Source: Bacteroidetes bacterium UBA5697 (lineage in GTDB: Bacteria; Bacteroidota; Bacteroidia; B-17B0; Aurantibacillaceae). Taken from it: a DNA stretch of 64,000 nucleotides. The notes beneath the pieces are model-generated. The model was not told the origin of the DNA. It did not search any database and saw only the letters and a list, made by a program, of their open reading frames with translations. The stretch lies in NCBI GenBank assembly GCA_002420145.1, contig DIHL01000038.1:62001-126000 (forward strand), given 5' to 3'. Of the stretch, positions 56,028 through 64,000 are shown in pieces. Each line of letters opens with the position of its first letter. Positions within the stretch are counted from its first letter, which is position 1. Made by a program: the position numbers and the translations under genes.

Positions 56028-56779
56028 TAATCTCTTAGTTTGCGTTTAGTTAAATTTAAAAAGACGTCTTCTAAACTCGACGAACCTGGAGTGTTGGCAA
56101 TGAGTTGTGCGGGAGTGCCCTGAATTAAAATATTTCCATAGTCAATAATAGCTATTTGAGTACAAAAATCTTCTGCTTCTTCTAAATGGTGTGATGTATA
56201 AATAATGGTTGTGCCTTCTTTATTTAATTTTTTTAGTTGTTCCATTATTACATTTCTAGATTGAACATCCACACCAACGGTGGGTTCGTCTAAAAATAAA
56301 ACTTTAGGTTGATGTAAAACACTAGCAATTAAATTTACACGTCGTTTCATCCCACCCGAAAAAGTTTCTACTCTTCTATTTGCAGCCTTGGTTAATCCTA
56401 AATTATCTAGCCACATTTCTATCTTATCTTTTAAATCTTGACCAGATAAACCATACATTGACCCATAAAAGTTTAAATTTTCTCCTGCAGTTAAAGTAGG
56501 ATATAGAGCAATGTCTTGTGGAACCACTCCAATAATCTGTTTAATTTGATCAAGATGACTAGAAGTGTACATGCCATCAATTTTTACGGTGCCGCTACTA
56601 GGAGCAAAAAGCCCACAAAGAATAGAAATAATAGTTGTTTTACCGGCACCATTAGGGCCAAGTAAACCAAAAACTTCATTTTTATGAATTGTAAAAGAAA
56701 CTCCCTTAACGGCAGGTTCATCCGAATCTTTGAAAATCTTTGTTAGTCCTTCTATTTCAACTATTGGGGTTCCCGACAT
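56027..56779 (-). CDS. ABC transporter ATP-binding protein
   Basis: The cytoplasmic ATPase of the exporter. The 250-residue protein has Walker A LLGPNGAGKTTII, Q-loop GVVPQDIALYP, signature ETFSGGMKRRVNL, Walker B VLFLDEPTVGVDVQSRN and H-loop YTSHHLEEAE. The signature and order mark the ABC-2 exporter subfamily (YadG/YbhF-like). It is the first gene of the six-gene operon, and the first 56 bases upstream contain no clear TAnnTTTG element on this strand. The permease gene overlaps its end. Confidence 0.95.
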   Translation of the reverse strand: MSGTPIVEIEGLTKIFKDSDEPAVKGVSFTIHKNEVFGLLGPNGAGKTTIISILCGLFAPSSGTVKIDGMYTSSHLDQIKQIIGVVPQDIALYPTLTAGENLNFYGSMYGLSGQDLKDKIEMWLDNLGLTKAANRRVETFSGGMKRRVNLIASVLHQPKVLFLDEPTVGVDVQSRNVIMEQLKKLNKEGTTIIYTSHHLEEAEDFCTQIAIIDYGNILIQGTPAQLIANTPGSSSLEDVFLNLTKRKLRD

Positions 56780-56907
56780 GGTTTTTCGTAAAAACTGTAA
56801 ATATATGAAATTAGCACTAAATTAATACAGACTTCCTCTCTTAAGATAATTAGGAGTTTTGTTACTTTTATTTGCTGATTAATTTTAAAATTGCGCTTTA
56901 ATGTATT

Positions 56908-57399
56908 TTATGATTCCTCCTCTTTATCGTAAAGTTTTAAACCCTTTAATAAACGATTGATGGTTTTTGCTAAGCGATCAATTTTAGTTTCTTCTTTTTT
57001 AGCCGAGTAAATCCATTGTATATAAAACTTCTGTTCACTCTCAGATAAGGAATTAAAAAACCTTAATGCTTTTTGTTCATCTTGCAAGCATAAAAGCATT
57101 TCCTCTGGAACATCTAAGGGTTCGTTATCAGTATAAAGAATCACATGAATCATGTCGCCTTCTTTTTTCTTGGTGTGTTTTCTGATTTCTGCTTTAACAG
57201 GTAAAAATAAACCATTATTATTTCCCATTGGAAATATGTGATATTTTCTAATTTCAAAACCATCAATGGTACCACTCACTTTTTTCCAAAGTAATTTTTC
57301 TTCTTTAGTTTTAAATGTCTTTGGTATGCGAACATATGTCCAGCCGCCTTTGCCTGGATATTTTTCTAAAAGAAATATTTTATTTACTAAGGGTTTCAA
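56908..57399 (-). CDS. DUF1905 / YdeI-OmpD-associated family protein
   Basis: A 163-residue cytoplasmic protein. The N-terminal DUF1905-type domain (residues ~5-95) has KYPGKGGWTYVRIPKT, GTIDGFEIRKYHIFPMGNNN and LPVKAEIRKHTKKKEGD. The C-terminal YdeI/OmdA segment has ALRFFNSLSESEQKFYIQWI with SAKKEETKIDRLAKTIN. The family is linked to bacteriocin protection or antimicrobial tolerance in annotation, without firm biochemistry. It lies on the same strand as, but 128 bases upstream of, the six-gene operon, so membership is doubtful. Confidence 0.85.
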   Translation of the reverse strand: MKPLVNKIFLLEKYPGKGGWTYVRIPKTFKTKEEKLLWKKVSGTIDGFEIRKYHIFPMGNNNGLFLPVKAEIRKHTKKKEGDMIHVILYTDNEPLDVPEEMLLCLQDEQKALRFFNSLSESEQKFYIQWIYSAKKEETKIDRLAKTINRLLKGLKLYDKEEES

Positions 57400-57609
57400 T
57401 TTGTAATGAAAATTGCATTTATATAATTCTTAAATTTAGGAATTTTATGACAATTATTTTTTCATTAAAAAATGAATTTAACAGCAATTATGACCAGTTA
57501 ATCGAAAAAAACACTATATTTATAGTTAAGCGATAGGACAAATTTTATCATTCAATTGAGTTTGGTTTTCGGTTATTAAAAAACAAATTAGAATTAAAGA
57601 TTGTATGAA

Positions 57610-59136
57610 ATGAAAGCTGCAATTCCAACTTTTATAATAAAAAGACCACAGGTGTTTGGTTTTTTTATATTTATAATTGTATTTGTTTTAACAGAATATC
57701 TCACGTATCAAAGATATTTAATTGCCAAAGACAATGAACAGGTGGAGGTTCTTCATGAAATAAATTCAGTTAAAGACAGATTAAAAACAGCCTTAAACTA
57801 TGACTTAACAGCAGCTAAAACATTAGCTTTTATTGTTGAAAATTATGGAGTTCCAAAAGATTTTGATAGAGTTGCAAAAGCTATATTAAGTTCTAATAAA
57901 AATATAGATGCCATTCAACTTACCAAAAAAGGTGTGATTACTCACGTTTATCCTATGAAAGGTAATGAAGCGGTTATAGGGTATGATATAGCTGCGGATA
58001 AAAAAACAAAAACAGAAGCTTGGAAAGCCTTCATGAAAAAAGATATTTTTTTTGCGGGACCACTCAAATTAAAACAAGGAGGGGTTGCTGTGATAGGAAG
58101 ATTGCCTATTTTTAGAGATAGTGTTTTTTTTGGATTTTCTGCCATCATCATTAAATTACCTACACTTTTAAAAGCAGCAGGGATAGATACTCTTTATAAC
58201 AATAATTTCATATATCAATTATCAAAAGTAAATCCAATCACTCAACAAGAGGAATTCTTTTTATCAAATTCAGCACAACTGGACAAAGAACAATCAGTTT
58301 CCATTGACGTACCAGATGGCGCCTGGAAATTATATGTGATGTCTAAAAACAAAAACAGATTTTATGATACGATTATTTTTTCAGTATTAGGTTTTGGATT
58401 AGCGCTTATGTTTGCTTTGTTTGCTTGGTATTTGGCTAAACAACCTAAAAAATTAAATAAATTAGTTGAAGAGAAAACTTCGCAATTAAGGCAATTAACT
58501 TCGAGTTTACAAAATATTAGAGAAGAAGAAAGAACGAGAATTGCACGCGAAATCCATGATGAATTGGGACAACAACTTACGGGATTAAAAATGGATGTTT
58601 TATGGATAGAAAAAAAACTTGTTGAGAAAGATCAATCATTGCAAAAAAGAATTTCGGGTATGATTACACTTATTGATGACACCATTATTACTGTAAGAAG
58701 AATTGCTTCGGAACTTAGACCAAGTATATTAGATGACTTAGGATTAATAACGGCTCTTGAATGGCAAACTCAGGAATTTGAAAAACGCACAATGATTAAA
58801 TCTGTTTTTAAAAACAATACAAATGATTTTAATCCTGAACACGAACTTTCAACAACTATTTTCAGAGTATATCAAGAGGCATTAACTAATATCATGCGAC
58901 ATGCTCAAGCCACTTTGGTTGAAACAACTATTGAAACAATGGATAATTATATTTCTCTCATTATAAAAGATAATGGCTGTGGATTTGATGTAAACGAAGC
59001 AAAAAATAAAAACTCATTAGGATTAATTGGAATGAATGAAAGGGTATTATTATTTGATGGAACCCTTATTATTGAAAGTCAAAATTTAAAGGGTACAACG
59101 ATTTTACTTAAAATCCCTTTATTTAAAAAAGAATAA
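57610..59136 (+). CDS. CHASE-domain sensor histidine kinase (NarX/HisKA_3 type)
   Basis: A membrane sensor kinase of 508 residues. I use the ATG at 57610; the in-phase TTG at 57601 adds only three residues. TM1 (~15-35) and TM2 (~253-278) flank a periplasmic CHASE domain (NSVKDRLKTALNYDLTAAKT, LTKKGVITHVYPMKGNEAV and GAPLK-like FAGPLKLKQGGVAVIGRLPI). The kinase has HisKA_3 with phosphorylated His316 in ARIAREIHDELGQQLTGLKM-like text and an HATPase with IIKDNGCGFDVN and LGLIGMNERV. The response regulator gene begins 5 bases after its stop, so this is a two-component pair. Confidence 0.92.
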   Translation: MKAAIPTFIIKRPQVFGFFIFIIVFVLTEYLTYQRYLIAKDNEQVEVLHEINSVKDRLKTALNYDLTAAKTLAFIVENYGVPKDFDRVAKAILSSNKNIDAIQLTKKGVITHVYPMKGNEAVIGYDIAADKKTKTEAWKAFMKKDIFFAGPLKLKQGGVAVIGRLPIFRDSVFFGFSAIIIKLPTLLKAAGIDTLYNNNFIYQLSKVNPITQQEEFFLSNSAQLDKEQSVSIDVPDGAWKLYVMSKNKNRFYDTIIFSVLGFGLALMFALFAWYLAKQPKKLNKLVEEKTSQLRQLTSSLQNIREEERTRIAREIHDELGQQLTGLKMDVLWIEKKLVEKDQSLQKRISGMITLIDDTIITVRRIASELRPSILDDLGLITALEWQTQEFEKRTMIKSVFKNNTNDFNPEHELSTTIFRVYQEALTNIMRHAQATLVETTIETMDNYISLIIKDNGCGFDVNEAKNKNSLGLIGMNERVLLFDGTLIIESQNLKGTTILLKIPLFKKE

Positions 59137-59141
59137 AAATT

Positions 59142-59771
59142 ATGATAAAGATATTAATTGCAGATGATCACGCTATTGTTAGAAGAGGATTGGTTCAAAT
59201 CCTTCAGGAAGAATTTCCATTGGCTAAAATCACAGAAGTTGATAATGGGAATGATGCCATTGATATGGTTAATAAACAAATATGGGACTTCATTTTATTA
59301 GACATCTCGATGCCTGGCAAAAATGGAATAGAAACCCTAAAACAAATAAGAACTAACGGAGTAAAAGCACCTGTGCTTATGTTGAGTATGCATTCTGAAG
59401 AACAATATGCCATTAGAGTTCTAAAAGCTGGAGCTTCTGGTTTTTTGAGTAAGCTAAGTGCCACTGATGAATTACTAAGTGCTGTTCACAAAGTTTTAGC
59501 TGGACGAAAATACATTACCGCTTCTTTAGCCGAAAAATTAGCAGAATCTTTAGGAGAAAACGAAAACAAATCAACTCATGAAATTCTTTCAGATCGAGAA
59601 ATGCAAGTACTACAGCTAATTGCTGCAGGAAAAACGGTTTCTGAAATAGCCGAAGAAATTTCTCTAAGTGTAAATACGATAAGTACTTATCGGGCACGAA
59701 TATTGGAGAAACTTAATCTTAATAATAGCGCTGAACTTACCCGTTATGCAATTGATAATAACCTTGTTTAA
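59142..59771 (+). CDS. NarL/LuxR-type response regulator
   Basis: The partner of the upstream kinase, 209 residues. The receiver domain has acidic pocket ADDH (8-10), phospho-acceptor Asp54 in FILLDISMPGKNG, and the conserved Lys in GFLSKLSATDE. A LuxR helix-turn-helix (~145-205) has LSDREMQVLQLIAAGKTVSE and ISLSVNTISTYRARILEKL. It therefore controls transcription. The targets are unknown. It is immediately downstream of the CHASE kinase. Confidence 0.95.
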   Translation: MIKILIADDHAIVRRGLVQILQEEFPLAKITEVDNGNDAIDMVNKQIWDFILLDISMPGKNGIETLKQIRTNGVKAPVLMLSMHSEEQYAIRVLKAGASGFLSKLSATDELLSAVHKVLAGRKYITASLAEKLAESLGENENKSTHEILSDREMQVLQLIAAGKTVSEIAEEISLSVNTISTYRARILEKLNLNNSAELTRYAIDNNLV

Positions 59772-59875
59772 TCACTTCTTTTTGTAGTACAAACAGCTAC
59801 AAGGTTTTCATAATTTATCCTATTCTTCATCCTAAGTAACTTCCTTTTATTTGTAACATAAAATACAGATAAATA

Positions 59876-60277
59876 ATGGAACGTAGTAATCCCAAAATTT
59901 TAAAAATTGTTACTGTTGACGATTCATTTATAGTAACCGAAAGATTGAAACACATATTGAATGAAATTGAAAGTGTTGAGATTTTGGGAAGCGCTAAAGA
60001 TATTTCTTCAGCAAAAAAACTAACAAACGCCGTTAATCCTGATGTTATTATTCTTGATATTAATCTCTCAGATGATGATTATGGACAAACAGGTATAGAT
60101 CTTTTAGTTGAGTTTCGTCAAAATCTACCTAAATCAAAAATTATAATTTTTACCAACCACAACGAATTGCATTATCGCCTTATTTGCCTTGAAAAAGGGG
60201 CGAATTATTTTTTCGATAAATCAAAAGATTCACATAAAATTTCAGAAGTAATAAAACAATGGACAATCATAAATTAA
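59876..60277 (+). CDS. Receiver-only response regulator
   Basis: A 133-residue single receiver domain. The acidic pocket is VTVDDSFIV and the phospho-acceptor is Asp61 in VIILDINLSDDD, with Thr in IIFTNHNE and Lys in NYFFDKSKDS. No output domain is present. Its last 19 bases overlap the start of the next gene, which begins with another receiver, so the two are probably translated together and could form a phosphorelay. Confidence 0.92.
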   Translation: MERSNPKILKIVTVDDSFIVTERLKHILNEIESVEILGSAKDISSAKKLTNAVNPDVIILDINLSDDDYGQTGIDLLVEFRQNLPKSKIIIFTNHNELHYRLICLEKGANYFFDKSKDSHKISEVIKQWTIIN

Positions 60278-63200
60278 AAATTCTTTTATTGGAAGATGAC
60301 CAGAACGATGTTCTGCAAATTTCTAATATTTTGAAAGAGCAGAAGTTAGATTTTGACCTTTTTTTAGTAAATACGAAAGAAAAATATATACAGGAATTGA
60401 CTGAATCTCCTCCTGAAATTATTTTGAGTGATTATCATTCCGAGACATTCAGTTCAACAGAGGCAATTGATATTCTAAATAATTTGAAGTTAAACATTCC
60501 ATTTATTTTAGTAACGGATGCTTTAAATGAAGATAAGGCAATTTCTTTTATGCAAAAAGGCTGCACGGATTATGTTTTAAAAGAGCAATTTAAACGTTTG
60601 CCAAACACCATATTAAAATCAGCAGAATTATTAAAATCACAAAAATTACAAAAAGAATCAGAGTTAAAAAGAAAGTTTATAGAAGAAAAACATAATTCTA
60701 TTATTCAACATTTGCCAGCAAACATCGCTATTTTAGATAATAAAGGAGATATAATTTTTGTGAATAATCACTGGAAATCATTTGCAGATGAAAATGGGTA
60801 CAAAGGACTTAATTATGGCATTGGAATAAATTATATTGAGACAGTTAGACAAAATGATGATTTAAATAATACAGAAGGAAACTTATTTGCAAATTCAATA
60901 GAAAAAATATTGAAAGGCGAATTGAAGGATTTTTCGATGGTCTACCCTTGTCATACTCCTCATAAAAAAAGATGGTTTAAGGCAATTGCCTCTCGTGAAA
61001 ACAACCTTGATAATGCTGGAATTGTTGTGATGCATATTGATGTTACTGAACAACAGGAAGCACATTTAAAAGCGCTAAAATCAGAAGCTAATTTCCTTTC
61101 TATATTTAATAATACAGATATTGCACTTATACTACTTGATAATGATTTAAATATACTTTCTAGTAATAAAACAGCAAAATTAATAGCACAAGTAGCCCTT
61201 GGCATTAATTCATTGGATGGAAACTCTTTCATTTCGTTATTAAGCGAGAAAAGAAAAAAAGAGTTAAAAGTTGAAGTGAAACGTGTGCTTAAAGGAATCT
61301 TGTTTGATAAAGAAGTAGATTATACATTACTAAATGGCGACGTAAAATGGTCCAGAGTTAAAATGCATTCTGTAACCGACAATTCTGGGCTAGTTATTGG
61401 ACTCTGTATTTCAGCGGCAGATATTACAGAACAAGTATTGTATAGAAAAAAGCTAGAAGACAATGAAGCAAAATTAGTGGAAGCTCAAAGGGCAGCTAAG
61501 ATTGGGAATTGGGAAACGGATTTATCAAATTTAAATGTGAGTTGGTCAGAAGAAACATATAAAATATTCGAACTGGATTCAAGCAGTTATCAGCCAAATC
61601 ATGAATCGTTTTTAAACTTTGTGCATCCTGATGATAAAGAAAAAGTAGATAAAACTTTCATGTATTCGTTTAACACGGAAGATTACAATTACTTAGAACA
61701 TAGAATTATTACTTCTAAAGGAAATTTAAAATATGTTGAGGAAATTTGGAAAATAGTATATGATGAAAACGGCCTTCCTATAAGCACGTTTGGTACATGC
61801 CAAGATATTACCGAAAGAAAAATGGTTGAGCAAGAACTTATAAACACAAAGATACAAGCACAAGAAAACGAATTTAGATTAAAGCTTGCCGCAGAATCTG
61901 CAAAGCTAGGTGTTTGGGATTGGGATATTAAAAATAACAAGGTCACTTGGGATGATACCATGTTTGCAATGTTTGGTTTAGAAAACAAAATCAATACTAA
62001 TACATTTGAAGATTGGGTAAATAGTCTTCACCCTGATGATAAGGACAATGCTATAGCAGAAGTGAATGCCGCTATAAAAGGAGAAAAAAACTTTGACACC
62101 TCGTTTAGAATTGTGAAACCCAACGGCACAATGGCATATATTAAAGCCGATGGACTTGTATTATGCGATATGGTTGGTAATTCAGCCCGAATGATAGGCC
62201 TTAATAGAGATATTACTGAGCAGAAACTCATAGAAGAGAGCCTGCAAAATAGTAAAAATCGACTTATCAAAATATTACAAAATTCTCCAATAGCAAGTTG
62301 TATAGCCAAATTTGATCATTCGGTAATATTTTATAACACTCAATTTACCAATCTTTTTGGATATACTATTAACGATATACCAAATCTTGAGCAATGGTGG
62401 TTATTGGCCTACCCAGATGAAGATTACAGAGAGGCTATTAAGGAAGAATGGTTTGCTAGAATTGAACAAGCACAGATAACCCAGTCTCAGTTTGTAACCA
62501 TGGATTCAAAAGTACGTTGTAAAGACGGTTCTTATCGCTTTATTGAATTTTATTATGCAAATATGGATGAAGAGTATTTAGTAAATTTCAATGACATCAC
62601 TGCACGTGTAAAATATGAAGAGCAGTTGGCACTATCATCATTAATCATAAATTCAATAGATGATGCTATTATTAGTAAATCAATTGATGGAAAAGTGACT
62701 TCTTGGAATCGTGCAGCGGAGAAATTACTGGGTTACAAAGCCAATGAAATTATTGGAAAGACAACAGATCATTTAAAACCATCTGAAGTTTTTAAAGACG
62801 AGGAAAAAGAAATAATTGCCAAAGTAAATGCAGGGGAATCTGTTAATCATTATGAAACAAAACGAAAAAGAAAAGATGGCGAACAAATTGATGTATCCCT
62901 CACAATCTCATCCATTTTAGATATGAATGGAAAAGTGACTGGTGTCTCAAAAATATTGCGCGATATCACCTATCAAAAAAGGATGGAAGAAGAGCGTGAT
63001 AAAAACATCAATCATTTACTTCAAAGAAATAGAGATCTTGAGCAGTTTTCATATATCATTTCTCATAATTTGCGAGGACCCGTTGTTACCATTCTTGGTT
63101 TAACAAACTTAATGAATGATGCAAATCTCAGCGAAATAGAAAAAAAGAAAATTATGAGTGGAGTGAATGCCTCTGTTAATAATTTAGATAGTGTTATCAA

Positions 63201-63702
63201 GGACCTTAATATTATCCTTCAAGTTAAGGGACAAAGTAATGAAAAGAAAAAACAAATTCTATTCTCAGATTTAGTAAATGAAGTAGAGTTAAGTTTAAAA
63301 GATACGATACAAAAAGAAAGTGTAAAAATACTTTCAGATTTTGATGCCACTGATGAAATAGTAACTTTAAAAGATTATATGTATAATGTATTCTGCAATC
63401 TTATTTCAAATAGCATTAAATACCGTCAATCAGAGGTTAGTCCCATCATAAAAATAAAAAGCGAAATAGTTGGTAAAGATTTAATTTTGAGATTTAAGGA
63501 TAATGGTATTGGAATAGATCTTGAGAAATATGGTCATGAAGTGTTTAGTTTGAATAAACGATTTAACTTGAACATCGAAGGAAGAGGTTTAGGATTATTT
63601 ATGGTTAAAACCCAGATAGAATCGCTTGGTGGCAGAATTTCTTTAAAAAGCACAATAAATAGAGGCACAGAGTTTATAATAACGTTCGAAAAGTATTTTT
63701 AA
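60259..63702 (+). CDS. Receiver-multi-PAS sensor histidine kinase
   Basis: A cytoplasmic 1,147-residue kinase with no membrane helix. The order is a receiver domain (~5-120, Asp58 in IILSDYHSETFSS), then about six PAS/PAC modules (~135-905). Clear PAC ends are FGTCQDITERKMVE, IGLNRDITEQKLIE and VSKILRDITYQKRMEEERD. A HisKA domain has phosphorylated His936 in QFSYIISHNLRGPVVTI, followed by an HATPase with FCNLISNSIKYRQ, FKDNGIGIDLEKYG and GRGLGLFMVKTQIE. Aromatic residues in some PAS pockets could bind cofactors, but this cannot be decided here. It overlaps the receiver-only gene by 19 bases. Confidence 0.93.
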   Translation: MDNHKLKILLLEDDQNDVLQISNILKEQKLDFDLFLVNTKEKYIQELTESPPEIILSDYHSETFSSTEAIDILNNLKLNIPFILVTDALNEDKAISFMQKGCTDYVLKEQFKRLPNTILKSAELLKSQKLQKESELKRKFIEEKHNSIIQHLPANIAILDNKGDIIFVNNHWKSFADENGYKGLNYGIGINYIETVRQNDDLNNTEGNLFANSIEKILKGELKDFSMVYPCHTPHKKRWFKAIASRENNLDNAGIVVMHIDVTEQQEAHLKALKSEANFLSIFNNTDIALILLDNDLNILSSNKTAKLIAQVALGINSLDGNSFISLLSEKRKKELKVEVKRVLKGILFDKEVDYTLLNGDVKWSRVKMHSVTDNSGLVIGLCISAADITEQVLYRKKLEDNEAKLVEAQRAAKIGNWETDLSNLNVSWSEETYKIFELDSSSYQPNHESFLNFVHPDDKEKVDKTFMYSFNTEDYNYLEHRIITSKGNLKYVEEIWKIVYDENGLPISTFGTCQDITERKMVEQELINTKIQAQENEFRLKLAAESAKLGVWDWDIKNNKVTWDDTMFAMFGLENKINTNTFEDWVNSLHPDDKDNAIAEVNAAIKGEKNFDTSFRIVKPNGTMAYIKADGLVLCDMVGNSARMIGLNRDITEQKLIEESLQNSKNRLIKILQNSPIASCIAKFDHSVIFYNTQFTNLFGYTINDIPNLEQWWLLAYPDEDYREAIKEEWFARIEQAQITQSQFVTMDSKVRCKDGSYRFIEFYYANMDEEYLVNFNDITARVKYEEQLALSSLIINSIDDAIISKSIDGKVTSWNRAAEKLLGYKANEIIGKTTDHLKPSEVFKDEEKEIIAKVNAGESVNHYETKRKRKDGEQIDVSLTISSILDMNGKVTGVSKILRDITYQKRMEEERDKNINHLLQRNRDLEQFSYIISHNLRGPVVTILGLTNLMNDANLSEIEKKKIMSGVNASVNNLDSVIKDLNIILQVKGQSNEKKKQILFSDLVNEVELSLKDTIQKESVKILSDFDATDEIVTLKDYMYNVFCNLISNSIKYRQSEVSPIIKIKSEIVGKDLILRFKDNGIGIDLEKYGHEVFSLNKRFNLNIEGRGLGLFMVKTQIESLGGRISLKSTINRGTEFIITFEKYF

Positions 63703-63779
63703 AAGGATAGTTTTCGCTTTATTAAACTTTACAACTGCTTTAGTAGAATTTCAGTGAATTTATAGTCATCTTTAAAAAG

Positions 63780-64000
63780 CTATTTAGCTAATTTCAGAAT
63801 TCTTATAGCGCCTTTCATAACCAATAAGAAAACAAAGCAACCAATAATTAAGTCGGGATATTTTGAATTCGTAACGTATACAAGAGCACCTGCGGCAATA
63901 ACCCCAATATTTATAATAATATCGTTGCTTGTAAAAATCATACTTGCTTGCATGTGAGCCTCTTTACTTTTTTTCGCGCCCCTTTCCAGATTTCATATGA
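63780..64000 (-). CDS. Cation transporter (CDF-like) 3' end, possibly disrupted
   Basis: The minus strand encodes the C-terminal ~70 residues of a cation-diffusion-facilitator-like transporter. KEAHMQASMIFTSNDIIINI, GVIAAGALVYVTNSKYPDLI and LLVMKGAIRILKLAK close it at the stop 63780-63782, and two membrane helices are visible. In this frame a TGA occurs at 63993-63995, and the same region in another frame reads YEIWKGARKK across an A7 run (63972-63978). Either the gene is frameshifted or the upstream frame is the real one past the window edge. The identity of the C-terminal part is likely from family pattern. The 63703-63779 gap holds nothing recognised. Confidence 0.65.

Noticed and set aside
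50460..56779. Flexirubin/aryl-polyene or NRPS cluster
   Set aside because: No ketosynthase, dehydratase, ammonia-lyase or multi-domain megasynthase is present; only one carrier, one ligase and one condensation-like enzyme.
56780..56907. YdeI-like gene as member of the six-gene operon
   Set aside because: The gap is 128 bases against 9 or fewer inside the operon, and the function gives no link.

Overview
The window is a contiguous, AT-rich chromosomal segment of a Bacteroidota bacterium. The order and family are left open, although the gene content resembles free-living Flavobacteriales and Sphingobacteriales-like lineages. Evidence includes four proteins with type IX secretion (T9SS) C-terminal sorting domains plus a PorT-like T9SS component, a fused five-helix SdhC, TPR-SpoIIE phosphatases, a DksA homologue with a degenerate zinc finger, and promoters of the Bacteroidota TAnnTTTG type. 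I see no phage, insertion sequence or CRISPR array.

Layout. 1-13 kb is mostly housekeeping: the 3' part of ileS, a DksA-like protein with a very long basic/acidic tail, lspA, porT, two flavoproteins, a HemJ-like membrane protein, an acyl-CoA thioesterase, a GT9 heptosyltransferase, tatD, a UbiA-like membrane protein and hldD. 13-22 kb holds secreted T9SS cargo (two Omp28-type proteins, one small protein, one L-type lectin) around nadD and a DNA polymerase III delta' gene. 22-25.7 kb is the sdhCAB operon with a recognisable promoter and terminator. 25.8-32.2 kb carries a RetSat-like oxidoreductase, AlkB and two divergently transcribed TPR-TM-SpoIIE phosphatases. tRNA-Cys(GCA) lies at 32.5 kb with a decayed tandem half-copy. 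32.7-36.7 kb is a probable operon in which a methionine/glutamine-type aminotransferase and an omega-amidase-type nitrilase bracket three paralogous exported proteins.

38-48 kb contains a choice-of-anchor-L T9SS protein and the full ilvEDBNCA operon. The operon is preceded by a previously unannotated Ile-rich leader peptide and attenuator. A 13-base direct repeat occurs at the borders of these modules. A frameshifted relic of a beta-helix protein follows, then an EF-hand-like membrane protein.

50.4-56.8 kb is the most unusual part: a tight six-gene minus-strand operon (ABC ATPase, ABC-2 permease, stand-alone carrier protein, condensation-type acyltransferase, FAD oxidoreductase, acyl-adenylate ligase). 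It looks like a compact, uncharacterised carrier-protein biosynthesis and export system. The window ends with a YdeI-like protein, a CHASE histidine kinase/NarL-type regulator pair, a receiver-only protein overlapping a large receiver-multi-PAS kinase, and the 3' end of a cation transporter.
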